From Sulfurovum sp. (lineage in GTDB: Bacteria; Campylobacterota; Campylobacteria; Campylobacterales; Sulfurovaceae): a DNA stretch of 61,612 nt. The stretch spans positions 1 through 61,612 of the forward strand of contig JAKIUE010000003.1 of assembly GCA_021647715.1 (NCBI GenBank), read 5' to 3'. Of this stretch, positions 1 through 11,175 are shown piece after piece. The position numbers and the translations under genes are program-made. The stretch's first letter is position 1. Every line of letters begins with the position of its first letter. The notes beneath the pieces were generated by a model. It saw only the letters and a list, made by a program, of their open reading frames with translations. It searched no databases and had not been told where the DNA came from.

Positions 1-1488
1 GGATACATACAAACCTACTACACTTCATATATCGGTCAAGACGTAGTACGAAAACTAAGAGACAAACTTGTCTCTCACCTTACATACCAAGATATGCAAT
101 TTTTTAAAACCATACATACAGGAGAGCTCCTCTCTAGAGTAACCAGTGACATCTCTCGTATTCAAGTAGTTGTTGCGAATATCATACCAGACCTCATACG
201 TGAGAGCTTGACAATCGTTGCACTTACAGGCTATGTCATTTATGAGAGTCCAAAGTTGGCTTTTTACTTTCTGATTATTATGCCACTTGCGCTCTTTCCT
301 TTAACAAAACTAGCAAAACGCATGCGAAAGTACTCAAAACTTTCACAAGAAAGCACAGCAGACATGACAACAAGACTAGAAGAGATACTCTCTAATGTTG
401 AAGTCATTAAGTCCAATTCTACACAAGAGTATGAGCACAAACGGTTTGCCAAAGACAATCAAAACGTCTTTAAGTTCATCATGAAACAAATCAAAACCAA
501 TGCACTTATCTCACCTATTATGGAAATACTCGGCTCAATCGCTATAGGACTTGTCATATACATAGGAGGGAAAGAGGTCATAGATGGACACATGACTGTA
601 GGTGCATTTTTTGCTTTTGCTACGGCTCTTTTTATGCTCTACACACCCATAAAACGTCTCTCTTCCCTTTACAACAAAGCTCAAGATGCTATTACGGCAA
701 ACATACGTATGCATGAGTTATTGAATACACAACCATCTATTCGTTCTGGTAAACTTCACTTAACTCAGAAGATAAGCAGTATTGTTTTTGATAATGTCTC
801 ACTATTCTATGAAGATATCCCAGCTCTTCACAATATCTCCTTTGAGGTCAAAAAAGGTCAATCCATTGCCCTTGTAGGAAACTCAGGAGCAGGTAAAAGT
901 TCACTTGTAAATCTACTGGTACGCTTTTATGACCCAAGCCAAGGAACAATACGCATTAATAACGAAGACTATACACACTTTACACTAGAATCCCTACATA
1001 AAAAAATCGCTTATGTTACACAACGTATTTACATTTTTAATGACACTGTCACTGCAAATGTAGCTTACGGTGAACCTATAGATGAAACACTCGTAACAAA
1101 AGCTTTACAAAAAGCCTATGCTATGGAATTTGTATCTAAACTTAAGGATGGCATACATACCAAACTCTCACAAAATGGGGACAACCTCTCAGGTGGACAA
1201 AGACAAAGAATTGCTCTTGCACGTGCACTGTACAAAGAACCTGATGTACTCATCTTAGATGAAGCAACATCAGCACTTGACAACAAAAGTGAAGCACTCA
1301 TTCAAGAGGCACTACATGCACTGAAAAAAGAGATCATGACATTTACAGTTGCTCATAGACTAAGTACCATAGAAGATGCAGATACCATCCTTGTATTTGA
1401 AGAAGGAAAGATTATTTGTAGTGATTCACATACAAATTTGATGGAGAATTGCCCTACATATAAGCATTTGTCTTCCCATATCTTATAA
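1..1488 (+). CDS. ABC transporter, permease + ATPase fusion (MsbA-like exporter), 5' truncated by window edge
   Basis: Frame 1 is open from base 1 (GYIQTYYTSYIGQDVV...), upstream of the listed ATG at 94. Walker A GNSGAGKSS, signature LSGGQRQR, Walker B DVLILDEATSALD. Confidence 0.93.
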   Translation, partial: GYIQTYYTSYIGQDVVRKLRDKLVSHLTYQDMQFFKTIHTGELLSRVTSDISRIQVVVANIIPDLIRESLTIVALTGYVIYESPKLAFYFLIIMPLALFPLTKLAKRMRKYSKLSQESTADMTTRLEEILSNVEVIKSNSTQEYEHKRFAKDNQNVFKFIMKQIKTNALISPIMEILGSIAIGLVIYIGGKEVIDGHMTVGAFFAFATALFMLYTPIKRLSSLYNKAQDAITANIRMHELLNTQPSIRSGKLHLTQKISSIVFDNVSLFYEDIPALHNISFEVKKGQSIALVGNSGAGKSSLVNLLVRFYDPSQGTIRINNEDYTHFTLESLHKKIAYVTQRIYIFNDTVTANVAYGEPIDETLVTKALQKAYAMEFVSKLKDGIHTKLSQNGDNLSGGQRQRIALARALYKEPDVLILDEATSALDNKSEALIQEALHALKKEIMTFTVAHRLSTIEDADTILVFEEGKIICSDSHTNLMENCPTYKHLSSHIL

Positions 1489-1564
1489 TATTAAGTACAA
1501 TTTAACACAAATATGTTACCATGACACCTATAAAAATACAATGAAATATATTTTGGAGACTTTT

Positions 1565-2074
1565 ATGTTCAAACATGTTCTACTTTTTACCCTTCTTATG
1601 ACAACTATTTTTTCAAATCAGGTAGAAGATACTGAAACTTTTTCATTTGCAGGTTTAACTGCTACAGGCTCCAAAGTTGACTTTAAAGGTACATCAAATC
1701 TTACTGATAGTAAAAATACTCTTGTGGGGTTACGTTATGGACAACAAACTGTAGACTGGAGGACCATGTTTACACTTTCAGGTAAAAAAGAGACTCAAGA
1801 ATTTACTTTAGAAATAGACAAAATTCTCATGGATGACATATTTGGATACCCTGAAGTTAGACCTTATTTAGGTGCCACAATAGGAATCTTACATTATGAA
1901 GATGCTGCGCTTACCGAAGAAGATGGATACTTCTTTGGTGGTGCCTTTGGTTTTCTCATATACCTAACAGATAATATAGATTTAGATATATCATATCACT
2001 ACAAAAAAATAAAAGACATGGAGCCTCTAAGTAACATAAGAGGTGCGAGTATAGGTGTACACTACTTTTATTGA
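1565..2074 (+). CDS. Small outer-membrane beta-barrel-like protein
   Basis: Signal peptide MFKHVLLFTLLMTTIFS from internal ATG 1565; alternating C-terminal strands ending in aromatic residues (GVHYFY). Confidence 0.6.
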   Translation: MFKHVLLFTLLMTTIFSNQVEDTETFSFAGLTATGSKVDFKGTSNLTDSKNTLVGLRYGQQTVDWRTMFTLSGKKETQEFTLEIDKILMDDIFGYPEVRPYLGATIGILHYEDAALTEEDGYFFGGAFGFLIYLTDNIDLDISYHYKKIKDMEPLSNIRGASIGVHYFY

Positions 2075-2127
2075 TATTTAGTTATAATCCATACAATTAA
2101 GAACGCCTCCTAGAACAAGCCCTATGT

Positions 2128-2179
2128 GCTATGCTAACGCTAAGTTATCTTCAGCAGATGGGTCATGTAACTGGTTGCT
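2128..2179 (+). repeat. Candidate diverged dispersed intergenic element, copy B
   Basis: GCTATGCTAACGCTAAGTTATCTTCAGCAGATGGGTCATGTAACTGGTTGCT; roughly two-thirds identical to the reverse complement of 12421-12473. Confidence 0.4.
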
Positions 2180-2191
2180 CTAATATATTTT

Positions 2192-3268
2192 ATGGAGACT
2201 ATTGTGTCATTTTTTTCTTACCAAACCCTCAAAAAACTACTCTTTAAGTTTCAACCTGAGACTGCACATAGCATTGTGGGACTAGGATTAAGAACTGCTT
2301 CGCATGTTCCTATACTTTTGCGCTTATTTTCTAAACATTATTTCATCACACACCCAAGCCTAAAACAAAACATCTTTGGAAAAACATTCCAAAATCCAGT
2401 AGGTCTAGGTGCAGGTTTTGATAAAAATGGTCAATACATCGCTGCCATGCCCACTATGGGTTTTGGATTTACCGAAATTGGTACAGTCACACCTAAACCT
2501 CAAAAAGGAAATCCTAAACCAAGACTTTTTAGACTTCTAGCAGATGAAAGCATACAAAATGCTATGGGTTTTAACAATAAAGGAAGCTATTATATGCTTC
2601 AACAACTCAAGAAACCCTACTTTTTTGATTATCCAATTGGCATTAATATAGGTAAAAATAAAATCACACCAGAGAATGAAGCATTAAGTGATTACGAGCT
2701 ACTCTTTAAAGCATTTAAAGAATATGGAGACTATGTAGTTATAAATATCTCTTCCCCTAATACTCCAGGTCTACGAGATTTACAAAACGAGAGTTTTATC
2801 AAAGCCATTTTTAAAATGGGAAAAGAAATCACTACAAAACCAATATTGCTTAAAATTGCACCAGACATGGAGGCAGATGCTGCCATAACCCTTTGTAAAA
2901 CAGCAGTTGAAGCAGGTGCAGATGGTATCATTGCAACCAATACAACCATCGACTATTCCCTCACCTCTCATGCAAAAGATTTTGGTGGTATCTCTGGTGC
3001 CCTACTCACAGAAAAGTCTTATACACTTTTTCGTGCCATAGGAAAAGAACTTTATGGAAAAACATTACTTATCTCGGTAGGTGGCATAGACTCTGCTGAA
3101 GATGCATATAGACGTATTAAAGCAGGTGCTTCACTGGTACAGATTTATTCTATGCTTGTATACAAGGGGCCCGCTCTTATTAAAGAGATTAACGAAGAAC
3201 TCATTAGACTTTTACAAAAAGATGGATATAACCATATTAACGAAGCAATCGGTGCAGATTGGAGATAA
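2192..3268 (+). CDS. pyrD: Dihydroorotate dehydrogenase (quinone), class 2
   Basis: NPVGLGAGFDKNG, INISSPNTPGLRDLQ, ISVGGIDSAEDAYRRIKAGASLVQIY motifs. Confidence 0.95.
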   Translation: METIVSFFSYQTLKKLLFKFQPETAHSIVGLGLRTASHVPILLRLFSKHYFITHPSLKQNIFGKTFQNPVGLGAGFDKNGQYIAAMPTMGFGFTEIGTVTPKPQKGNPKPRLFRLLADESIQNAMGFNNKGSYYMLQQLKKPYFFDYPIGINIGKNKITPENEALSDYELLFKAFKEYGDYVVINISSPNTPGLRDLQNESFIKAIFKMGKEITTKPILLKIAPDMEADAAITLCKTAVEAGADGIIATNTTIDYSLTSHAKDFGGISGALLTEKSYTLFRAIGKELYGKTLLISVGGIDSAEDAYRRIKAGASLVQIYSMLVYKGPALIKEINEELIRLLQKDGYNHINEAIGADWR

Positions 3269-3311
3269 TGTGCAAAATGTAAAGATATATCTTACATAAT
3301 TAGAGGATTCA

Positions 3312-4628
3312 ATGAATTTAAAAAATATATTAAAAGTATCAATCTACCCATTGATGCTATCAGGACTATTAATGGCAAACTCTTTACCTAAACATTTTAC
3401 AAAAACCTTAGACAACGGCATGCAAATTGTTGTAATACCCATGGACAATGACGCAGGAGTTATCACCACTGATATCTATTATAAAGTAGGAAGCCGCAAC
3501 GAGGTCATGGGCAAAACAGGTATTGCTCATATGCTCGAGCATCTTGCATTTAAGTCTACAGATAAATTAGAAGAAGGTGAATTCGACCGTATTGTTAAAA
3601 GCCGTGGTGGAGTAAACAATGCTGCAACTGGTTTTGACAAAACGCATTATTACATAAAAACTGCTAGTAAAAATATAGGTATCACATTTGATTTGTTTGC
3701 AGAACTCATGCATAACCTCAAACTAACTGATGAAGAATTTCAAAAAGAAAGAGATGTAGTAGCTGAGGAAAGAAGATTAAGAACAGACAATAATCCAATG
3801 GGTTATCTCTATTTTAGACTTTTTAATACACACTTTACATACCATCCTTACCATTGGCTACCTATTGGATTTATGGAAGATATCCTTTCATGGAAAATAG
3901 AAGATATCAGAGATTTTTATAATCGGTACTATCAACCAAGTAATGCCATTTTAATTGTGGCTGGAGATATTGATAAAGAAGAAGTATTTAAAGAATCTCA
4001 GAAGTATTTTGGAAACATAAAAGATAAACATGAAATTCCAAAAGTGATAGCAGTGGAACCTAAAGTAGATGGTGCTAAACGTGCTATACTCCACAAAGAG
4101 AGTAACAAGGTTGATACTTTAGCCATCGCCTATACTATACCAGACTATGAAGATGATGACCAAGTAGCACTCTCTGCTATTTCACATATTTTAAGTTCAG
4201 GAAAAAGTTCATGGTTTGAAAAAACCATTGTCAATGAAAAGCAACTTGCAAACCAAATTTATGGTTACAACATGGAACTGACAGACCCAGGTATCTTTTT
4301 AGTGATGGCTATGTGTGCACCAGATAAAAATGTAGAAATACTTGAAAAAGAGATACTTGCACAATTAGAAAATCTCAAACAAGGGAAAGTCACACAAGCT
4401 GAACTTGACAAAGTTAAAATCAATACAAAAGCAGAATTTATCTATTCATTAGAAAGTTCTTCTTCCGTTGCAGGTCTTTATGGAGACTACTATGTAAAAG
4501 GAAATATTCAACCTTTACTTGAATATGAAGAGAAATTAGATAAAATAACACTCAACGATATTCAAGAGATAGCAAAAAAGTATTTTGACCATAACTTTTC
4601 TACCACTATCATTTTGAAAAAAAATTAG
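3312..4628 (+). CDS. M16 family zinc peptidase (pitrilysin-like)
   Basis: HXXEH motif [11 protein letters not shown] with downstream E; signal peptide at N-terminus. Confidence 0.92.
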   Translation: MNLKNILKVSIYPLMLSGLLMANSLPKHFTKTLDNGMQIVVIPMDNDAGVITTDIYYKVGSRNEVMGKTGIAHMLEHLAFKSTDKLEEGEFDRIVKSRGGVNNAATGFDKTHYYIKTASKNIGITFDLFAELMHNLKLTDEEFQKERDVVAEERRLRTDNNPMGYLYFRLFNTHFTYHPYHWLPIGFMEDILSWKIEDIRDFYNRYYQPSNAILIVAGDIDKEEVFKESQKYFGNIKDKHEIPKVIAVEPKVDGAKRAILHKESNKVDTLAIAYTIPDYEDDDQVALSAISHILSSGKSSWFEKTIVNEKQLANQIYGYNMELTDPGIFLVMAMCAPDKNVEILEKEILAQLENLKQGKVTQAELDKVKINTKAEFIYSLESSSSVAGLYGDYYVKGNIQPLLEYEEKLDKITLNDIQEIAKKYFDHNFSTTIILKKN

Positions 4629-4638
4629 GATAAAAGAT

Positions 4639-5535
4639 ATGAGTAATTATATAACAGGTGCAACCACTGCATTAATAACACCATTTAAAAACGGTACTTT
4701 AGATGAATCTACTTTTGCAAAACTCATCCAAAGGCAGATTGCACATAATATAGATGCCGTCTGTCCCGTAGGCACTACAGGCGAATCAGCAACACTAAGC
4801 CATGATGAGCACAAAAGATGTATAGAAATTGCTGTAGAAGTCTGTAAAGGTACAAGTACCAAAGTACTCGCTGGAGCTGGCTCTAATGCCACGCATGAAG
4901 CCATAGACATTGCAAAACATGCCCAAGACTGTGGAGTAGACGCTATATTTTCAGTCAGTCCCTACTACAACAAGCCAAGCCAAGAAGGGCTATATCAGCA
5001 CTACAAAGCTATAGCAACTGCAGTAAAAGTACCTTTTATGCTTTACAATGTGCCAGGGAGAACTGGTGTAGATGTACTTCCAGATACAGTGAAGAGACTT
5101 TTTGATGATGTTGAAAATATCATGGGTATCAAAGAAGCCACAGGGTCCATTGAACGTACCGTTGAACTTCTTGCTAAAGTACCTGACCTCTATGTATTCT
5201 CAGGTGATGATGCTATAGATTTTCCCATTTTAGCCAGTGGAGGGAAAGGTATTACTTCTGTAACTGCAAACCTTTTACCAGATATGAAAGCTGAGCTCAC
5301 TCATGCAGCACTAAAAGGTGATTTAGCAAAATCAAAAGCTATCAATGATACACTTTTTGAAATCAATAAGGTACTTTTTTGCGAAAGTAATCCTATTCCC
5401 ATTAAAGCTGCTATGTATATAGCTGGACTTACAGAAACATTGGAATACAGGTTACCTCTTGTTGCGCCAAGTAAAGAAAATATGAAAAAGATTGAAACCG
5501 TTATGAAAAAATACAACATTGTAGGAGTAGCTTAA
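4639..5535 (+). CDS. dapA: 4-hydroxy-tetrahydrodipicolinate synthase
   Basis: [32 protein letters not shown] motifs. Confidence 0.97.
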   Translation: MSNYITGATTALITPFKNGTLDESTFAKLIQRQIAHNIDAVCPVGTTGESATLSHDEHKRCIEIAVEVCKGTSTKVLAGAGSNATHEAIDIAKHAQDCGVDAIFSVSPYYNKPSQEGLYQHYKAIATAVKVPFMLYNVPGRTGVDVLPDTVKRLFDDVENIMGIKEATGSIERTVELLAKVPDLYVFSGDDAIDFPILASGGKGITSVTANLLPDMKAELTHAALKGDLAKSKAINDTLFEINKVLFCESNPIPIKAAMYIAGLTETLEYRLPLVAPSKENMKKIETVMKKYNIVGVA

Positions 5536-6314
5536 TGTCAGATATGAAAGGCAAAACACTTGTAATAACAGGTGCAACTAAGGGTATAGGAAAAGCTGTT
5601 GCAGAGAAGTTTGCACAAAATGGCGTAAACATAGCATTTACCTACAACTCGAACGAAGAAATTGCAAATGAAATTGCAAAAGATTTGGAAAATAAATATA
5701 ACATCAAAGCCAAAGCCTACCCTCTAAATATTTTAGAACTTGATGAATTTAAAACATTGTTTCAAGCCATAGATGAAGACTTTGATAGAGTAGACTTCTT
5801 TGTATCTAATGCAATGATATATGGTCGTTCTGTTATTGGCGGTTATGGTAAGTTTATGAAACTACGTCCAAAAAAAGGTTTACAAAACATTTTTACCGCA
5901 ACAGTAGGTGCTTTTGTACGAGGGAGTCAAGAGGCTGCTGTACGTATGGAAAAAGTAGGAGGTGGTGCTATAGTAACGCTAAGCTCTACGGGTAACCTTA
6001 TCTATATAGGCAACTATGCAGGTCATGCTACAAACAAAGCAGCCGTAGAAGCCATGAGCCGTTACGCTGCCGTTGAACTAGGAGATATGGGCATAAGAGT
6101 AAATGCAGTCTCAGGTGGACCCATAGATACAGACGCACTTAAAGCCTTTACCAACTACGAAGAAGTCAAAGCAGAAACGATTAAACGTTCAGCAGTCAAT
6201 CGTATGGGAAGCCCAGATGATTTAGCAGGTTCAGTCTATTTCCTCTGTACTTCTGAAGCATCATGGATTACAGGGCAAACCTTGGTTGTCGATGGTGGAA
6301 CAACATTTAGATAA
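5535..6314 (+). CDS. SDR family oxidoreductase, FabL-like enoyl-ACP reductase
   Basis: TGATKGIGKA Rossmann motif, catalytic Y..K region (NYAGHATNKAAVEAM), GQTLVVDGG C-terminus. Confidence 0.85.
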   Translation: MSDMKGKTLVITGATKGIGKAVAEKFAQNGVNIAFTYNSNEEIANEIAKDLENKYNIKAKAYPLNILELDEFKTLFQAIDEDFDRVDFFVSNAMIYGRSVIGGYGKFMKLRPKKGLQNIFTATVGAFVRGSQEAAVRMEKVGGGAIVTLSSTGNLIYIGNYAGHATNKAAVEAMSRYAAVELGDMGIRVNAVSGGPIDTDALKAFTNYEEVKAETIKRSAVNRMGSPDDLAGSVYFLCTSEASWITGQTLVVDGGTTFR

Positions 6315-6340
6315 TAGTATTACTAATATAGGAGCTATAC

Positions 6341-6892
6341 GTGTCAAAATCTAAAATATTTAATATCCCTAATATTTTAGCATTTATACGCCTACTCTTA
6401 GCGCCTCTTATGTTTGTATTACTGGTAAACCAAGATGCGTCTCTTTTTGAAAATATTCATCCCTCATGGTTAAACTATTTTGCCGCTTTTATTTTTGTTG
6501 TAGCTTCAGCCACTGATTTTTTCGATGGCTACATAGCACGTACCTTTAACCAAGTCACTGTACTTGGTAAAATCCTTGACCCCCTTGCAGACAAAATGTT
6601 AACCCTTGCTGGTTTTTTAGGTTTGATGATGATTGGCACTGCATCACCATGGGCAGTTTTTCTCATCATTACAAGAGAACTTTTTATCACTGGTCTTCGT
6701 GTATCTGCTGTAGCTGAAGGCATAGATATTGCCGCATCATGGATGGGTAAAGTTAAAACAGTTGTCCAAATGATAGCCATAGGCTTCTTACTCATGGGTT
6801 GGATGGGTGGTGAACTGTTATTATGGATAGCAGTACTTTTAACACTGTATTCTGGCTATGAATATGTAAGAGATTTTTTCAAAAACATCTAA
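6341..6892 (+). CDS. pgsA: CDP-diacylglycerol-glycerol-3-phosphate 3-phosphatidyltransferase
   Basis: CDP-alcohol phosphotransferase motif DFFDGYIARTFNQVTVLGKILDPLADK; GTG start. Confidence 0.95.
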   Translation: MSKSKIFNIPNILAFIRLLLAPLMFVLLVNQDASLFENIHPSWLNYFAAFIFVVASATDFFDGYIARTFNQVTVLGKILDPLADKMLTLAGFLGLMMIGTASPWAVFLIITRELFITGLRVSAVAEGIDIAASWMGKVKTVVQMIAIGFLLMGWMGGELLLWIAVLLTLYSGYEYVRDFFKNI

Positions 6893-6983
6893 ATACCTAC
6901 TGATTAATTTTTAATCACCATATTGTTTATTTTTCATTAATTTTATGTTAATATTTTCTCACATAAACAAACAAGGAAATAAT

Positions 6984-8168
6984 ATGAAATTTACAAAATT
7001 AAGTCTAGTAGCAACGCTAGCAATCTCAGCAGCATTTGCAGGTGGAGATATAGCTCCAGTAGAACCAGTAGTTGAAACACCTGTAGTTGAAGAGACAACA
7101 TGCAATAGCAATACAACGATTAATTCTAAAGCTGTAGCCTATTACTATACAAAAGACCGAGCTGGGGCAGGTGATTTATTTGAAGCAGCTGACACAGCAT
7201 CTGCTGGTGCAGTTACTTTTGATGTATCACATAAACTCTTTGATGGTATCACAGCAAACTTCTCAGCAGTAGGATATGTAAACTTTGGTGATATTGCAGA
7301 CAATGATTTAGAAGGACAACCAAATGGTGCATTTATCAATGTAGCTAATCTAACAGCAAACTATTTTGATACAACATTTATTGTAGGTCGTCAACTTATA
7401 GATACACCTCTTGTTGGTGGATTTGACTGGTTACTTGCTCCTGGTGCATTTGAAGCGGCAGTTGTGATGAATCAATCAATTACTAATCTTACACTTGTAG
7501 GTGGGTACCTCACAAAATGGAGACCAAATAATGCTGGTAACAACTGGGTAGATTTAACAGCAATTGATGATGGTAACAACTGGACTGCCGGTGCAATATA
7601 TAACATGAACGATGCACTTAATATTAGTGCATGGTACTACAATGTAGACGCAGGAGCAGCCGCAGGGAATGTAGATAAATTTACAGCAATTTATGGTGAT
7701 GCAGGTTATGACTTTGGTACATTTAACGTTGCAGGTCAAATAGTTTCAACTGACTTTAACACAGCACAAGACTCTCTTGCTTATGGACTAAAAGCTGGCG
7801 CAAAATTTGCAGGTGTTAGCCTTACTGCAGCTGTAAGTAATACTTCAGATAACCAAGCTGGTTTTGTGGGTAGAGATAGTATGTATACAAGTTCATGGAA
7901 TACATTTGCTTCACGTGTGGCAGTTGTAAATGATGACACAATTTCATGGAAAGTTGGCGCAGCTGCTGAGTTTGCTGGCGTAGCTCTTGAAGCATCATAT
8001 GCAGGTTATGGGGATGAAGGAAGTGAACTAGATGTCATTGCAGGATACGACATCACAGATTGTATCAATGTAGGTGCTGTCTATTCTCTTACAGATTATG
8101 ATGTAAATGTGAATACACAAGCGGATGCAGAAAATGCACTTGAAGTCTTTGCTACTTACAAATTTTAA
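6984..8168 (+). CDS. Porin-like outer-membrane protein
   Basis: Signal peptide from ATG 6984 (MKFTKLSLVATLAISAAFAGG), repeated beta-strand pattern, C-terminal ...VFATYKF. Confidence 0.8.
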   Translation: MKFTKLSLVATLAISAAFAGGDIAPVEPVVETPVVEETTCNSNTTINSKAVAYYYTKDRAGAGDLFEAADTASAGAVTFDVSHKLFDGITANFSAVGYVNFGDIADNDLEGQPNGAFINVANLTANYFDTTFIVGRQLIDTPLVGGFDWLLAPGAFEAAVVMNQSITNLTLVGGYLTKWRPNNAGNNWVDLTAIDDGNNWTAGAIYNMNDALNISAWYYNVDAGAAAGNVDKFTAIYGDAGYDFGTFNVAGQIVSTDFNTAQDSLAYGLKAGAKFAGVSLTAAVSNTSDNQAGFVGRDSMYTSSWNTFASRVAVVNDDTISWKVGAAAEFAGVALEASYAGYGDEGSELDVIAGYDITDCINVGAVYSLTDYDVNVNTQADAENALEVFATYKF

Positions 8169-8196
8169 ATTACACTCTCTAATATCTATAAGTTTC

Positions 8197-8220
8197 ACTA
8201 ACTCTCTTGCGAGAGTTAGT
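8197..8220. terminator. Hairpin terminator between convergent genes
   Basis: Perfect 10-bp stem ACTAACTCTC-ttgc-GAGAGTTAGT after the porin stop; no strong T-tract. Confidence 0.6.
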
Positions 8221-8234
8221 CGTAAAGCAACTTA

Positions 8235-9242
8235 CTAATTCCACATTTTCAATAATTTATCAGCATATAGTTTTGCATGCTCTAAGGCATTTTCTTTCTC
8301 TTCTGATAATCTACCCTCATGTGACATCGGTGTAGCGATAAATTTTTGGACTTGTTCTATAAGACCTTGTGTCTCTTCCATAGTGGTCAATGATGCATTA
8401 CTAAATTCAGATAATTTACTTTTACCTTCTTCAAAATAAAAAATACGTTGAAGTTTTCCTTTTTGTTCATGCAAAAGTATTTCATAATCTTTTAAAACGT
8501 TTACAGCATCTTTAATATGTGCATCTACCCTATCCATTTCAACTTTACAGTTACTTTTTTGTGTAATATATTTTTGCGTCTCTTTCATCTGTGCTTTTGC
8601 AAAATGAAGATTAGAACTACTCTTAAGTGCCACACGTATCATGTAAAGTAATGCCATCACAGCCAATACTGCAGCTGCGACAAGAATGCCTCCAACCATA
8701 GCATCATCTTGTTGACCAACTTGTGTGCCAAACCAACCAAATATTGTTTGTATCGTCTCATTAGAAGGTATTTTAGTGATATCTAAAGTCATACCTAATT
8801 TCTCTGTTGCCCAATAAATAAGCGCTCCAAAAGTGGCTGCTCCACCTAAAAGGGAAAACAAAAAACCTGTAAATTTACCAGAATTTACATCTTTCAAATT
8901 AAGCGGTGTTATGTCATCTTTTGCTTCAAAAACCTTTTCATCTAGGTCTATGTCTGTGGAGTCCAAATTTATATCACTGAGTCTAGAAAGAAATGCTTTT
9001 GATTCATCAAGTCCCCCTATTTTTAAAGCTTTTACTGCTTCCACATACTCATGCATATCATCAGCTAATAAAAGTTTACAGTCTTGTAATTCATTTTCAC
9101 TCTCTTGCACAATACTTTTAGCCTCTTGCACAAGTTTTTTTGCCTCTTGATGTTTTTTCAACTTCTTTTCCTGAGTAGTGAGTGCTTTGCTCTCTTCTAC
9201 CACCTTTTCTATATCCAAATCTATTTTGTTCTCTTCATCCAT
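8235..9242 (-). CDS. Hypothetical membrane protein with N- and C-terminal coiled coils
   Basis: 335-aa ORF; Lys/Glu-rich heptad-like N-terminus, two predicted TM segments (GFLFSLLGGAATFGALIYWA; GGILVAAAVLAVMALLYMI). Confidence 0.75.
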   Translation of the reverse strand: MDEENKIDLDIEKVVEESKALTTQEKKLKKHQEAKKLVQEAKSIVQESENELQDCKLLLADDMHEYVEAVKALKIGGLDESKAFLSRLSDINLDSTDIDLDEKVFEAKDDITPLNLKDVNSGKFTGFLFSLLGGAATFGALIYWATEKLGMTLDITKIPSNETIQTIFGWFGTQVGQQDDAMVGGILVAAAVLAVMALLYMIRVALKSSSNLHFAKAQMKETQKYITQKSNCKVEMDRVDAHIKDAVNVLKDYEILLHEQKGKLQRIFYFEEGKSKLSEFSNASLTTMEETQGLIEQVQKFIATPMSHEGRLSEEKENALEHAKLYADKLLKMWN

Positions 9243-9359
9243 AGCACAATCCTTTTAAAATATAATACTATTCTATCAAAATATTTCATTAATTCTTAAA
9301 CATACCATAAACTATTTACTACTCTTGGCTATAATTTCTAAAAATAAACAAGGGTTTTT

Positions 9360-10415
9360 ATGGGTATTCTAGTTGCAATTTCTGTTTTATCAGTACTTAT
9401 ATTTTTTCATGAGTTAGGTCATTTTATAGCTGCGCGTTATTTTGGAGTTCAAGTGGATGTCTTTAGCATAGGGTTTGGTAAAAAACTTTATTCAAAAATG
9501 ATAGGTAAAACCCAGTGGAGTATCTCAGCCATCCCTCTTGGGGGGTATGTCAAAATGAAAGGTCAAGACGACACAGACCCTACAAAAAAAAGCTTCGATG
9601 AAGACTCTTATAATGCTAAAAAACCTTGGCAACGCATTATAATTTTACTCGCAGGTCCCTTTGCCAACTTTTTACTCGCTTTCATACTTTACTTTGCCAT
9701 TGCCAACCTTGGTGTTCCAAAGTTGCTTCCTTATGTTGGATCAGTAGGTAAAGATACACCAGCGATGAAAGCAGGTGTATTAACAGGAGATAAACTATTA
9801 GAAATAAATGGAAAAAGGCTGAACTATTGGGAAGATATTGGGAAAATAATAGACAAATCAACAGGTGAAATTACGCTAGTACTAGATAGAAATAATACTT
9901 TAGTTCCCCTTTACATAACACCTAAACAAATAGAAGATAAAAATATTTTTGGAGAAAAAATAGCAAGGAAAGTCATAGGTATCACCGCTTCAGGTAAACA
10001 AACTAACGTACATTTTGGTCTCATTGCTGGTATCAACTATGCATGGGAAGAAACTAAAAAAGCTTCACTCCTTATAGTCCAATCTGTACAAAAACTTCTC
10101 ACTGGTGTCGTAGGAGCAGATAAACTAGGTGGGATTATTACCATAGTAGATGTCACGGCACAGGCAAGTCATGCAGGGATTATTGCACTGTTTTTCTTTA
10201 CTGCACTTATCTCTGTAAACTTAGGGGTACTGAATCTTTTACCTATCCCTGCACTTGATGGTGGGCATATTATGTTTAATCTCTATGAGATGATAACAGG
10301 CAAAGAACCCAGTGAAAAAGCAGTCTATGCACTCACTTTGACAGGTTGGGTACTACTATTTGGACTTATGGGTTTAGGATTGTATAATGATATTAACAGA
10401 CTTTGGGAGAAATAA
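9360..10415 (+). CDS. rseP: RIP metalloprotease RseP (site-2 protease)
   Basis: HELGH motif, PDZ domain, LLPIPALDGGHI. Confidence 0.95.
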   Translation: MGILVAISVLSVLIFFHELGHFIAARYFGVQVDVFSIGFGKKLYSKMIGKTQWSISAIPLGGYVKMKGQDDTDPTKKSFDEDSYNAKKPWQRIIILLAGPFANFLLAFILYFAIANLGVPKLLPYVGSVGKDTPAMKAGVLTGDKLLEINGKRLNYWEDIGKIIDKSTGEITLVLDRNNTLVPLYITPKQIEDKNIFGEKIARKVIGITASGKQTNVHFGLIAGINYAWEETKKASLLIVQSVQKLLTGVVGADKLGGIITIVDVTAQASHAGIIALFFFTALISVNLGVLNLLPIPALDGGHIMFNLYEMITGKEPSEKAVYALTLTGWVLLFGLMGLGLYNDINRLWEK

Positions 10416-11102
10416 ATGAGCATTATAGACAAAGAACACCTTAGAACAAATCTAGATGAAGTCATCTGGAACATAGAACAAGCACGTATCACAGTCAGTG
10501 AACATAACATCGTCAAACTTGTAGCTGTAGGTAAATATACAGAACTTGAAAACATCTCTACACTTTATGACTTAGGGCAGCGTGCTTTTGGAGAAAACCA
10601 GATACAACAACTAAAAGAACGTTCAACTTCACTTGAGGCTTTACCCCTTGAATGGCATATGATAGGTTCATTACAAAAAAATAAAATCAATAACCTCATA
10701 GACTTACGCCCCACATTAATGCATTCGCTTGATAGTTTAGCATTAGCAACAGAACTTAATAAAAAACTAGAGAATAAAGCACGTAAAATGAACTGTCTTC
10801 TTCAAATAAATGCAGCAAACGAAGAAACAAAATCCGGTTTTTCTACAGATGAGGCACTAGAGATGTATCAACGTATACAAGAGAGTTGCCCACATATAAA
10901 ACTCAAAGGTGTCATGACTATTGGTGCACATAGCAATGACACAAAGCTGATACAAAAAAGTTTTGAACTCACACACTCTGTGTACAGTAAAATCAAACAA
11001 GAAGGTACCACCTACTGTTCTATGGGAATGAGCTCAGATTATGAACTGGCGATTAAATGTGGTTCTAACCTTGTACGTATAGGGTCTACGCTTTTTAAGT
11101 AA
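10416..11102 (+). CDS. YggS/PLPBP family pyridoxal phosphate homeostasis protein
   Basis: LVAVGKYT, FGENQIQQL, WHMIGSLQKNKI, CSMGMSSDYELAIKCGSNLVRIGSTLF. Confidence 0.93.
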   Translation: MSIIDKEHLRTNLDEVIWNIEQARITVSEHNIVKLVAVGKYTELENISTLYDLGQRAFGENQIQQLKERSTSLEALPLEWHMIGSLQKNKINNLIDLRPTLMHSLDSLALATELNKKLENKARKMNCLLQINAANEETKSGFSTDEALEMYQRIQESCPHIKLKGVMTIGAHSNDTKLIQKSFELTHSVYSKIKQEGTTYCSMGMSSDYELAIKCGSNLVRIGSTLFK

Positions 11103-11130
11103 ACAAATATATTTAAGTTTTTCCTCAACT

Positions 11131-11157
11131 TATATAACTATACTTAATAGTTATATA
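11131..11157. promoter_or_regulatory. Palindromic operator candidate upstream of Ni-SOD gene
   Basis: Perfect inverted repeat TATATAACTAT-actta-ATAGTTATATA, 18 nt before the ATG. Confidence 0.6.
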
Positions 11158-11175
11158 TTATTTAAAGGATAATAC